24,957 nucleotides of DNA, from the NCBI RefSeq assembly GCF_938030785.1, contig NZ_CALHIK010000017.1, forward strand, positions 1 to 24,957, given 5' to 3'. Source of the DNA: an uncultured Campylobacter sp. Its GTDB lineage: Bacteria; Campylobacterota; Campylobacteria; Campylobacterales; Campylobacteraceae. Below the pieces are notes generated by a model. That model was given only the letters and a program-made list of their open reading frames with translations, was not told the DNA's origin and did not search any database. Positions 18,595 to 24,957 of the stretch are shown here, piece after piece (position 1 is the stretch's first letter; each line of letters starts with the position of its first letter). Position numbers and translations under genes: made by a program.

Positions 18595-19410
18595 ATGTTT
18601 AAGTTAGCCGATGATTTTAAGCTTTTTAAAGGCGATTGCTTTAATATTTTGCCTAAATTTAAAGACGAGTTTGACCTCATTTTTGCCGATCCGCCCTACT
18701 TTCTCTCAAATGACGGACTTAGTATTCAAAGCGGGCAAATCGTAAGCGTAAACAAGGGCGAGTGGGACAAAAGCTACGGCATCGATGAGATAGATAAATT
18801 TAATCTCGAATGGCTTGCGCTCGCCAAAGATGCACTCACGAATAACGGTAGTGTAATGATAAGCGGGACGTATCATAATATATTTTCAATCGGTCGGGCA
18901 CTGCAAAAGCTGGACTATAAAATTCTAAACGTCATCACGTGGGCAAAGACCAATCCGCCGCCGAATTTTAGCTGCCGCTATCTCACGCACGGCTCGGAGC
19001 AGATCATCTGGGCAAGAAAAAGTGAGAAATTTAAGCATATTTTCAACTATGAGCTAATGAAAAAGCTAAACAGCGACAAGCAGATGCGCGACGTGTGGAA
19101 CTTGCCCGCGATCGCGCCGTGGGAGAAGGCGTGCGGCAAGCATCCAACGCAAAAACCGCTACCGCTTTTGGTGCGGTTAATTTTAATGGCAAGCACTCAA
19201 AATAGCGTAGTTTGCGATCCTTTTGCAGGCTCCGCGACGACCGGTGTAGCTGCTAATTTGCTAGGACGAAAATTCGTAGGCATTGAAAAAGAGGACGAGT
19301 TTATAGAGATCGCCGTAAAGCGTAAACGCGAACTGGACGCGAATTTCGCCAAATTTAAGCGAAAGATTGCGGATTTGCGACTATTAGAACAAGAGAGTTT
19401 GAAATTTTAA
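18595..19410 (+). CDS. Adenine-N6 DNA methyltransferase (beta class, DpnA/M.HpyIII-like)
   Basis: The enzyme transfers a methyl group from S-adenosylmethionine to adenine and protects the host from the partner nuclease. The target is probably GATC, inferred from the DpnII-type endonuclease. The 271-residue product shows the beta-class order: catalytic motif DPPY at 32-35, a middle target-recognition region (TWAKTNPPPNFSCRYLTHGS), HPTQKP at 183-188, then the SAM-binding FAGSATTG at 210-217 and GRKFVGIEKE. Length fits M2.DpnII (about 268). The start overlaps the endonuclease stop by eight bases. It is intact although the endonuclease is disrupted, so methylation could persist alone. The Dam-like first methyltransferase of pneumococcal DpnII is absent, as in the two-gene HpyIII pair (HP0091-HP0092, recalled). 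Confidence 0.93.
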   Translation: MFKLADDFKLFKGDCFNILPKFKDEFDLIFADPPYFLSNDGLSIQSGQIVSVNKGEWDKSYGIDEIDKFNLEWLALAKDALTNNGSVMISGTYHNIFSIGRALQKLDYKILNVITWAKTNPPPNFSCRYLTHGSEQIIWARKSEKFKHIFNYELMKKLNSDKQMRDVWNLPAIAPWEKACGKHPTQKPLPLLVRLILMASTQNSVVCDPFAGSATTGVAANLLGRKFVGIEKEDEFIEIAVKRKRELDANFAKFKRKIADLRLLEQESLKF

Positions 19411-19919
19411 AATTTAAGCGTTTGAATTTTAGTGCGCTTTTTGCTTTCTGCTTCGCAAATTTGTAACCGCAAAAAAAATATACATTGCTAGTTTTAAAAT
19501 TTTGAGCTTCACAGGCTATTTTTGTTCGCCGCGTTTGCTACCATCTTTTTCACTCCGCTAAAAGCAGCTTACAAGTAAGAGAAAACCCAGCGCTACGCTC
19601 TAGTTGATTCTTAAAAAGCTGCAAATGCAAGACATGAAGAAGGGCTGGATTGCGTGCGGTTAAATTTTAGAACCACCTTATCTAGCCGCGCGATATTTTT
19701 GCCCATCTTGTCGGGTTTAAAATTTAAAATACAACCTCGAAGATTATTTTGCAATGCCCTCCTTATCCATCCGCTCAAATTCAAATCTTTGCCGATTTTT
19801 GCTGTATTTGCCTAAATTTAGCTCCACCTACCTTGCTCATCGCGCCGCGCCAAAACCCCAAATTTAACCCCAGCTTAAGCATAAGCTTATATACTTTGGC
19901 TTTAAATTTAAGGCGGCAA
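19411..19919. other. Gene-free spacer between the restriction-modification cassette and the transporter gene
   Basis: No convincing gene is seen on either strand. The frame that extends the transporter upstream to 19749 has no family resemblance (cysteine- and proline-rich start), so it is not counted as coding. An A8 run lies near 19471. A short hydrophobic reading (LFAAFATIFFTPLKAAY, near 19515-19575) runs into a stop and may be a relic, but I cannot name it. Confidence 0.5.
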
Positions 19920-20819
19920 ATGAGATCTCAGAGCGAATTTTTCGGCGTTTTCATTACTCTTCTCGGCGGCATATTATGGGGCTTTAGCGGCGTTTGCGGG
20001 CAGTATCTGTTCACGCAAAAGGGCGTCAGCGCCGACTGGCTCGTGCCCTATCGCCTGAGCCTCGCCGGGCTTGCGATGACGGCGTATTATTTAGCGCGTT
20101 CGCCGCGCGCAGCCCTTGCACCGCTAAAAGATCGCGCGCTGCTGCCGCAGCTGCTTATCTATGCGTTTTTTGGGCTCATGATGACGCAGTATTCGTACTT
20201 TTGCGGTATCGAGCTCTCAAACGCCGCCGTCGCGACCGTGATCCAGTACTCCGCGCCCGCGCTCATCCTCGCCGTCGTTTGCTTTTTAGAGCGGCGCGCG
20301 CCTAAAAAGGTCGAGCTCATCGCGCTCATTTTGGCGGTGCTCGGCGTCGTGCTGCTCGCCACCCACGGCGATCTGGGCTCGCTCGTTATCAGCGCGGAGG
20401 CGCTGGTTTGGTGCCTCATTAGCGCGCTTGGCGTCGTGATTTACAGCCTCATTCCTACGAAGCTAAATATAAAATACCCCATTGCGCTAAATTTAGGCTG
20501 GGGCATGGTCATCGGCGGCGGCGCGCTTGCGCTTTACACGCGGGTTTGGCAGCTGGGCGGCGTGAGCGACGCGGACGGCTTTGCGGCGCTTGCCGCGGTG
20601 GTGATTTTGGGTACGATATGTGCGTTTAGCTTTTATATGACGGGGCTAAAAATAATAGGTGCTAGCAGGGCGAGCATGATCGCGTGCATCGAGCCCGTTA
20701 GCGCGGCGGCGTTTGCCTATTTTTGGTTGGGGACGGAGTTCGTGTTTCTTGATTTTGCGGGCTTTACGCTCATTATCTCATGCATATTTTTGCTGGCCAA
20801 AGATAGGAAAAAGGCCTAA
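19920..20819 (+). CDS. EamA/DMT-superfamily transporter
   Basis: This inner-membrane carrier belongs to the drug/metabolite transporter superfamily; members export amino acids, metabolites or drugs, and the substrate here cannot be read from sequence. From ATG 19920 the product is 299 residues with about ten hydrophobic helices in two five-helix EamA repeats. The first repeat opens with FFGVFITLLGGILWGFSGV and contains AAVATVIQYSAPALILAVVC. The second contains LVWCLISALGVVIYSL and ends with SRASMIACIEPVSAAAFAYF, the usual EamA signature region. I chose 19920 because EamA proteins begin close to the first helix and AAGGCGG lies upstream; the longer frame from 19749 adds 57 non-homologous residues. 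A 13-base gap with a strong ribosome site links it to the next gene. Confidence 0.9.
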   Translation: MRSQSEFFGVFITLLGGILWGFSGVCGQYLFTQKGVSADWLVPYRLSLAGLAMTAYYLARSPRAALAPLKDRALLPQLLIYAFFGLMMTQYSYFCGIELSNAAVATVIQYSAPALILAVVCFLERRAPKKVELIALILAVLGVVLLATHGDLGSLVISAEALVWCLISALGVVIYSLIPTKLNIKYPIALNLGWGMVIGGGALALYTRVWQLGGVSDADGFAALAAVVILGTICAFSFYMTGLKIIGASRASMIACIEPVSAAAFAYFWLGTEFVFLDFAGFTLIISCIFLLAKDRKKA

Positions 20820-20832
20820 ATTTGGAGGAGAG

Positions 20833-21255
20833 ATGATCTATTTGGCACAAACGGATACGACGGCCGGGTTTTTAAGTAAGGATTTTCGCGAGATAAACGT
20901 GCTCAAACGCCGAGCAGCGGATAAACCCTGCCTCATAACGACGGCTAAGTTTAGCGAGCTAAAAAACCTTGCTCGCGTGCCCGCTAAATTTAAAAATTTA
21001 GTGCGCCGTGCGAGGAAAACGACCTTTTTGTATCCGAACGGCACCGCCGTGCGCGTCGTGAAAGAGTGCGCTCACGAGGAGTTTTTGAGGCAATTTGACT
21101 GGCTCTACTCCAGCAGCGCAAATTTAAACGGGCAAAACTTTGACGAAGTCTGGGCGAAAGCGGCAGCGGACGAGATCGTGGATCAAAATTTCAGCCAAAA
21201 CGCAAGCTCGAAAATTTATAAAATCTCAAAAACGCGCTTAAAGCGGCTGAGGTAG
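20833..21255 (+). CDS. Short Sua5/YciO/YrdC-like protein
   Basis: The product is 140 residues from ATG 20833 (GGAGGAGAG just before it). The start MIYLAQTDTTAGFLS corresponds to the PTDTxYGL nucleotide-binding motif of YrdC/TsaC proteins. KPCLITTAKF, TTFLYPNGTAVRVV and later FDWLYSSSANLNG match further conserved blocks (the last to the SAN motif). Normal TsaC is about 190 residues and makes threonylcarbamoyl-AMP for the t6A modification of tRNA. This shortened type is seen in Campylobacter (recalled), and it is uncertain whether it has the full synthase activity. The alternative start at 20713 lies within the transporter gene and is rejected. It forms an apparent two-gene operon with the EamA gene. 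Confidence 0.82.
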   Translation: MIYLAQTDTTAGFLSKDFREINVLKRRAADKPCLITTAKFSELKNLARVPAKFKNLVRRARKTTFLYPNGTAVRVVKECAHEEFLRQFDWLYSSSANLNGQNFDEVWAKAAADEIVDQNFSQNASSKIYKISKTRLKRLR

Positions 21256-21742
21256 CGCTGCACTCAAAATTTAAACACGCAAAGAGCGCCCAAAAAAGAG
21301 GCGAGAGCGAATCGGCTTTGCAAATTTTAAAACCGAATGCCTCGTTTCGGCTACTTTGTCCTCTGCACAATTTAAAACGACCTTCTAAATTTAAAATGGC
21401 TCTGTAAATTTAGCCGAGCTGTGAAATCCCGCCGTAGATAGATTACGCAAAGACCGCCAGGAATTTTGAAAAATCCAAATAAAGATCACAGCATACTCGC
21501 AGAAAAATTATATAAAAAGCCGCAAAATTCTACTGCAGATTGCTGCCGATTTCTATCAGAGCCGCTACGCGCGATATTTTGATCTAAGCTCTACCTATGT
21601 TGCCTGCTTTAGATTAAAATTTCGCCGCTTCTGCCGATAGTTTTAATTAAAATTTCATCGCCGCGTGAGTAAATTTCGATCAAAATTCTATCATCGCCAT
21701 TGTATATCAAAAATCCCGCCATCGCCGATACTATCGCCTTTC

Positions 21743-21769
21743 ATCGCCGCTATCGCCGCTATCGCCGCC
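21743..21769. repeat. 9-bp tandem repeat, three copies
   Basis: The unit atcgccgct occurs at 21743-21751 and 21752-21760, with a near copy (last base c) at 21761-21769. Further atcgccg words are scattered just upstream. This may reflect slippage in a non-coding, decaying stretch. Confidence 0.7.
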
Positions 21770-21801
21770 GCAGCTATTGCGCTCTATCTTCACTGCTTCC
21801 G

Positions 21802-21879
21802 CCGCAGCAAGCGCCGCAAAGCCCTGCGCGTCGCTCACGCCCTTTAGCTGCCAAAGCTGCGCGTAAAGCGCAAGCGCAC
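21802..21879 (-). pseudogene. Inverted relic of an EamA transporter gene
   Basis: On the minus strand this 78-base stretch aligns without gaps to 20521-20598 of the intact EamA gene, at 67 of 78 bases by my count. Its translation (ALALYAQLWQLKGVSDAQGF) parallels the intact protein's ALALYTRVWQLGGVSDADGF. An in-frame stop lies about 20 bases upstream, and similarity is lost on both sides. It is a fragment of a diverged paralogue, or a decayed inverted duplication. Confidence 0.78.
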
Positions 21880-21993
21880 TGCCATTGCTGCGCCACGACT
21901 ACCGATCCGCGATAAAATTTCCGCCGCCCGCCGCGTAGCGCATCAAAGCAAACCCGTAAATTTTAAAATTTAAACCGCCTATCGCCGCGCGGC

Positions 21994-22049
21994 ACCGATA
22001 AATTCCAACCGATAAATTCCAACCGATAAATTCCAACCGATAAACTCCG
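21994..22049. repeat. 14-bp tandem repeat, four copies
   Basis: The unit accgataaattcca is perfect at 21994-22007, 22008-22021 and 22022-22035. A fourth copy at 22036-22049 has two changes. It lies about 165 bases before the permease start, in non-coding DNA, so copy-number change would not shift a reading frame but could alter upstream spacing. Confidence 0.85.
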
Positions 22050-22214
22050 CCAGCTAGTCCTTCATTCCCGCATAAATCATAAATTTTTATGAATTTAACG
22101 CCGCCATTCTTGCTTTATATTAAAATTTCGCTAAAATTACCGCATTAAATTTGAAGTGCAAACGGCTTAGCTTAAACCGCTTGCGGGCAAATTAAATCCA
22201 TTCAAGGAGCTTTT

Positions 22215-23591
22215 ATGAGCGGTGTTGCGTTAATCATCTGCTTCGCCATAGCGGTCGTCGTGATGATTTTTTTGATCTCCAAAGCAGGCGTTCACCCGTT
22301 TTTGGCGCTAATGCTTATCTCCCTGGCGCTCGCGATCGTTGCGGGCATACCGCTAGCCAAGATCCCCGCGATTATCGGCGACGGATTCAGCGGCACGTTT
22401 AAGAGTATCGGTATCGTCATAATCTTCGGCGCGCTCATCGGCACCGTGCTCGAAAAGACCGGCGCGGCGCTCAAACTCGCCGATATGGTCGTAAACGTAG
22501 TCGGGCAGAAACGCCCCGAGCTTGCGATGCTCATAATGGGCTGGATCGTAGGCATCCCCGTATTTTGCGACAGCGGCTTCGTCGTTTTAAACCCGATCCG
22601 AGAAGCGATCAGCAAAAAAATCGGCGAAAATCCGGTCGCTCTTGCAGTAGCGCTCTCCGGCGGACTTTATGCCTCGCACGTATTCATCCCGCCGACTCCG
22701 GGACCGATCGCCGCAGCAGGCGCCGTGGGTCTAGGCGGTAATCTGCTGCTCGTAATCGCAATGGGCGCGGTGGTATCATTGCCGGTGCTGATCGCTACGT
22801 ACTTTTTTTCCAAAAAAGTCGCCAAGAGCGTGCATATAAGCGAGGCTGAAGCAAATGAGGTTATCGCAAAAAGCTACGACGATCTGCTTAAACAATACGG
22901 TAAATTGCCGAGCGGATTTTTGAGCTTAGCCCCTATTTTGATACCGATCCTATTTATGGCGCTGGGCTCCGTCGCCAAGATCTTAAAAGTAGGCGGATTT
23001 GCGGGCGAAATTTCTCAATTTTTAGGAAATCCTATCATCGCGCTAGCCTTGGGCGTAGTTTTTGCAGTATTTTTGCTCGTGCAAACCGGCAAATTAGGCG
23101 AATTTAGCGAGATCACAAACGAATCCTTAAAGATCGTAGGTCCGATCCTCTTCATTACCGCAGCGGGCGGAGTATTGGGCAAGGTCATCACCGACGCCGG
23201 CTTCGTAACCTACATCAAGGACAATGCGACCGCGATTAAAGCTGCGGGGATTTTCTTCCCGTTTCTGATCTCGGCTATCCTAAAAAGCGCGCAAGGAAGC
23301 TCCACCGTTGCGATCATCACCACCGCTTCGATTATGGGGGCGTTTAACGCGGATGGCTCGCTGATGCAGGTGCTGGGCTTCACCTCCGAAATGTCCGGCG
23401 CGCTCGTCGTAATGGCGATCGCAGCGGGCGCGATGACGGTTTCGCACGCTAACGACAGCTACTTCTGGGTCGTTACAAATTTCAGCAAGATGAACCCGCA
23501 GCAAGGCTACCGCACACAGACCATGCTAACCCTAATTATGGGTATTACGGGCATGATCAGCGTGTGGATTTTGTCGCTGTTTTTAATCTAG
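22215..23591 (+). CDS. GntP-family gluconate/glycerate permease
   Basis: This inner-membrane proton-coupled symporter is for small sugar acids. The 458-residue product is almost entirely hydrophobic, with about 12-14 helices, and normal for GntP proteins (about 440-460). Family signatures are clear: GDGFSGTFKSIGIVIIFGAL near residue 55, GIPVFCDSGFVVLNPI near 115, SGGLYASHVFIPPTPGPIA near 150, and late LKSAQGSSTVAIITTASI followed by VSHANDSYFWVV. The ribosome site AAGGAG lies nine bases before ATG 22215. The downstream gene is a glycerate kinase, so glycerate is the likeliest substrate, though gluconate or another hydroxy acid cannot be excluded. A GC-rich hairpin after the stop suggests that the two genes are partly uncoupled. 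Confidence 0.93.
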   Translation: MSGVALIICFAIAVVVMIFLISKAGVHPFLALMLISLALAIVAGIPLAKIPAIIGDGFSGTFKSIGIVIIFGALIGTVLEKTGAALKLADMVVNVVGQKRPELAMLIMGWIVGIPVFCDSGFVVLNPIREAISKKIGENPVALAVALSGGLYASHVFIPPTPGPIAAAGAVGLGGNLLLVIAMGAVVSLPVLIATYFFSKKVAKSVHISEAEANEVIAKSYDDLLKQYGKLPSGFLSLAPILIPILFMALGSVAKILKVGGFAGEISQFLGNPIIALALGVVFAVFLLVQTGKLGEFSEITNESLKIVGPILFITAAGGVLGKVITDAGFVTYIKDNATAIKAAGIFFPFLISAILKSAQGSSTVAIITTASIMGAFNADGSLMQVLGFTSEMSGALVVMAIAAGAMTVSHANDSYFWVVTNFSKMNPQQGYRTQTMLTLIMGITGMISVWILSLFLI

Positions 23592-23633
23592 CGGCTCTAA
23601 ATTTAAAACAGCTCTAAATTTAGGGCAATAAAA

Positions 23634-23685
23634 GCCCGCCGTCGCGCTTTAAATTTTACTGCGCGGGCGGGCGAGCTATTTTTTT
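23634..23685 (+). terminator. Probable terminator after the permease gene
   Basis: A GC-rich hairpin (GCCCGCC at 23634-23640 with GGCGGGC at 23666-23672, extended by CGCG/CGCG with a two-base bulge) is followed after six bases by seven T (23679-23685). It begins 42 bases past the permease stop codon. The rest of the 320-base gap up to 23911 is AAATTT-rich spacer with no gene seen; a separate promoter for the kinase gene could lie there. Confidence 0.65.
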
Positions 23686-23911
23686 GCTTTAAAATTTTCT
23701 GCGAGCCCGAGTGCTCCTCTTTCGCCGATTAAATTCTATCGTACGAGCACGCCTTGCCGTTTAAAACGGCAGCGGTTTAAAATTTTCCTCATTTACCAAT
23801 GCGGCGGAGCGTAAACTCCTCAAAGCTAAATTTAGGGCTAAATTTATTAAAATGCCAAATTAAAAAGCGGCTTTCGCAATATCCGCGCAAGCCCCGTCTG
23901 AAAGGAATTTT

Positions 23912-24957
23912 ATGAAAGTTTTGGTTGCGATCGATTCATTTAAAGGCTCTCTTAGCTCGCTGCAGGCGGGTAGCGCCGTAAAATCGGGCATCGAAAAGCT
24001 CTGCGACGAAGTGGTAGTTAGGCCGATCGCGGACGGCGGCGAAGGCAGCGTCGAAGCCCTTGCCGACGCGCTCGGGGCTGAATTTCAAGAGCTAGCCGTG
24101 CAAAACCCTCTCGGTAAAAAGATCACCGCGCGCTACGCTCTTGCGGGCGAGCTCGGGATTTTGGAAATGGCGTCGGCGTCGGGACTCACGCTCATCGAAA
24201 AATCTCGCCGAAACCCGCTAAAAACAAGCACCTACGGCTTTGGCGAGATGATTTTGCACGCCGCAAACAAGGGGGCGCGAAAGTTTATCATAGGCATCGG
24301 CGGAAGCGCCACAAATGACGCGGGCACGGGCATGCTAAGCGCTTTGGGTTTTAAATTTACGGACGAGCACGGCGAAACGCTTGCGGGCACTGGCGAAAAT
24401 TTGATCAAAATAGCGGCGATCTCGGACGCGGACGTGCCGCAAAGCATCAAAGATAGCGAGTTTTTAATCGCCTGCGACGTGGATAATCCGCTCTTCGGCG
24501 AAAACGGCGCGGCGCATGTTTACGGACCGCAAAAGGGCGCGGACGAAGCGGCGGTAGAGGCGCTGGATGCAGGGCTGCGAAGCTTTGCGGGCGTCGTAAG
24601 CAGGGGCCTTGGAAAGGAGCTTTGCGGCCAAAAAGGCGCGGGCGCGGCAGGTGGACTGGGCTTTGGCTTCGTAAGCTTCCTGCGCGCGCAGCTAAAGCCC
24701 GGCATCGACATCATCACCGAGCAGATCGGGCTGCAAAACGACGTGCGCGACGCCGATCTGATCATCACCGGCGAGGGCAGACTCGACTTCCAAAGCCGCA
24801 TGGGCAAAACCCCAAGCGGCGTGGCAAAGATCGCCGCGCGCTACGGCGTGCCCGTCATCGCGCTTGCAGGCTGCGTCTCGCCCTGTGCCGGCGGCTGCAA
24901 CGAGCACGGCATCGGCGCGTTTTTCAGCGTTTTAAACGAGCCGATGAGCCTTGAGCG
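23912..24957 (+). CDS. Glycerate kinase, partial (C-terminus beyond the right edge)
   Basis: The enzyme phosphorylates D-glycerate with ATP; members of this GarK/GlxK family mainly give 2-phosphoglycerate, which enters lower glycolysis. ATG 23912 follows AAAGGA, and 348 codons are visible out of about 375-380. Motifs in order: MKVLVAIDSFKGSLSSLQAG, PIADGGEGSVEAL (about residue 45), FIIGIGGSATNDAGTGMLSA (about 130), CDVDNPLFGENGAAHVYGPQ (about 190), GAGAAGGLGFG (about 245), and ITGEGRLDFQSRMGKTPSGV (about 285). No frameshift is seen. Lying behind a GntP permease gene, it completes a glycerate uptake and activation unit, useful for an organism that uses little or no sugar (inference). Confidence 0.95.
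   Translation, partial: MKVLVAIDSFKGSLSSLQAGSAVKSGIEKLCDEVVVRPIADGGEGSVEALADALGAEFQELAVQNPLGKKITARYALAGELGILEMASASGLTLIEKSRRNPLKTSTYGFGEMILHAANKGARKFIIGIGGSATNDAGTGMLSALGFKFTDEHGETLAGTGENLIKIAAISDADVPQSIKDSEFLIACDVDNPLFGENGAAHVYGPQKGADEAAVEALDAGLRSFAGVVSRGLGKELCGQKGAGAAGGLGFGFVSFLRAQLKPGIDIITEQIGLQNDVRDADLIITGEGRLDFQSRMGKTPSGVAKIAARYGVPVIALAGCVSPCAGGCNEHGIGAFFSVLNEPMSLE

Larger units (their letters stand above)
17781..18602 (+). pseudogene. DpnII/MboI-family restriction endonuclease, split by an internal inversion
   Basis: DpnII-family enzymes cut GATC. The gene is in three pieces. Residues 1-60 are read on plus from ATG 17781 (FDDFLRSLRKTNASLDYF, later FLLGSKDLKTDIFT). The middle is on minus, at 18257-17961 (FDVLNLLIAVRD, then GVEVGLDTNARKNRGG). 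The C-terminal part resumes on plus at 18258 (FDFVISAGGVTYLIEANFYG, later KFIWITDGQGW). The order matches R.DpnII (about 288 residues). Turning 17961-18257 around gives 60 + 99 + 114 codons in one frame, 273 residues in all, with no stop. As it stands, the plus-strand frame ends at TGA 17973-17975 after 64 residues, and the parts with the catalytic-region motifs are separated, so no active enzyme is expected. It may be a reversible OFF state instead of a dead gene. The stop overlaps the methyltransferase start. Confidence 0.88.
21256..22214. other. Decayed, repeat-bearing region without an intact gene
   Basis: Reading both strands, I find no intact coding gene in these 959 bases. The short frames near 21665-21915 on plus are low-complexity Arg/Ala-rich shadows of repeats. 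The region holds an inverted relic of the EamA gene (21802-21879), a 9-bp tandem repeat (21743-21769) and a 14-bp tandem repeat (21994-22049). The last 130 bases are AT-rich and include TATATT (22117-22122) and TAAAAT (22132-22137) as possible -10 boxes for the permease gene. Confidence 0.6.

Noticed and set aside
19749..19919. Longer start for the EamA transporter
   Set aside because: The added 57 residues do not resemble the family, and a ribosome-site-like AAGGCGG stands before the ATG at 19920.
20713..20832. Longer start for the YrdC-like protein, inside the transporter gene
   Set aside because: The family begins at MIYLAQTDTT, and a very strong ribosome site lies directly before ATG 20833.
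21665..21915. Two plus-strand frames of 60 and 71 codons
   Set aside because: They are low-complexity products of repeated atcgccg words and lie opposite the EamA relic; no ribosome site or family match.

Overview
The window reads as chromosomal DNA from a Campylobacter-type organism (Campylobacterota). AAATTT-rich spacers are everywhere. Gene pairs match Campylobacter order (xseA-serC; a BamD-like lipoprotein gene next to lon; pseudopilin genes beside them), and the promoters are C. jejuni-like, with TATAAT-type -10 boxes and TTTAAG upstream. The housekeeping genes are clearly GC-rich for the group, and no fliW gene lies between the pseudopilins and the bamD-lon pair. Both points would fit a non-motile, moderately GC-rich species such as C. 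gracilis, but this identification is an inference.

Layout. 1-3631 (minus strand): serC (runs off the left edge), xseA with its 5' end missing, and lepA. 3904-9981 (minus): one giant gene for a 2025-residue secreted protein of unknown function, with its own terminator. 10222-13014 (minus): an apparent operon of three pseudopilin/minor-pilin genes followed by the ribosome hibernation factor gene hpf. 13271-16437 (plus): bamD-like lipoprotein gene and lon. 16705-19410 (plus): a truncated GyrI-like gene, then a DpnII-type restriction-modification cassette (winged-helix/nuclease-like protein, DpnD-like protein, restriction endonuclease, adenine methyltransferase). 19920-21255: an EamA-family exporter gene and a short YrdC/Sua5-like gene. 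21256-22214: a decayed region holding an inverted relic of the EamA gene and small tandem repeats. 22215-24957: a GntP-family permease gene and a glycerate kinase gene (runs off the right edge), together a likely glycerate uptake and phosphorylation unit.

The most striking feature is in the restriction-modification cassette. The middle third of the restriction endonuclease gene lies in the opposite orientation to its two ends, between 22-bp inverted repeats that match at 21 of 22 positions. Flipping the 297-bp interior on paper restores one continuous 273-codon reading frame with the DpnII-family motif order intact. The window therefore shows the OFF orientation of what looks like an invertible, possibly phase-variable, restriction gene, while the partner methyltransferase gene is intact.

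Second in interest is the pairing of three pseudopilin genes with the giant secreted protein. This resembles the minor-pilin/PilY1 layout of type IV pilus loci, though the giant protein is not recognisably PilY1. Third are signs of rearrangement: the xseA truncation at the end of lepA, the GyrI-like stub at the cassette's left edge, and the antisense EamA relic.
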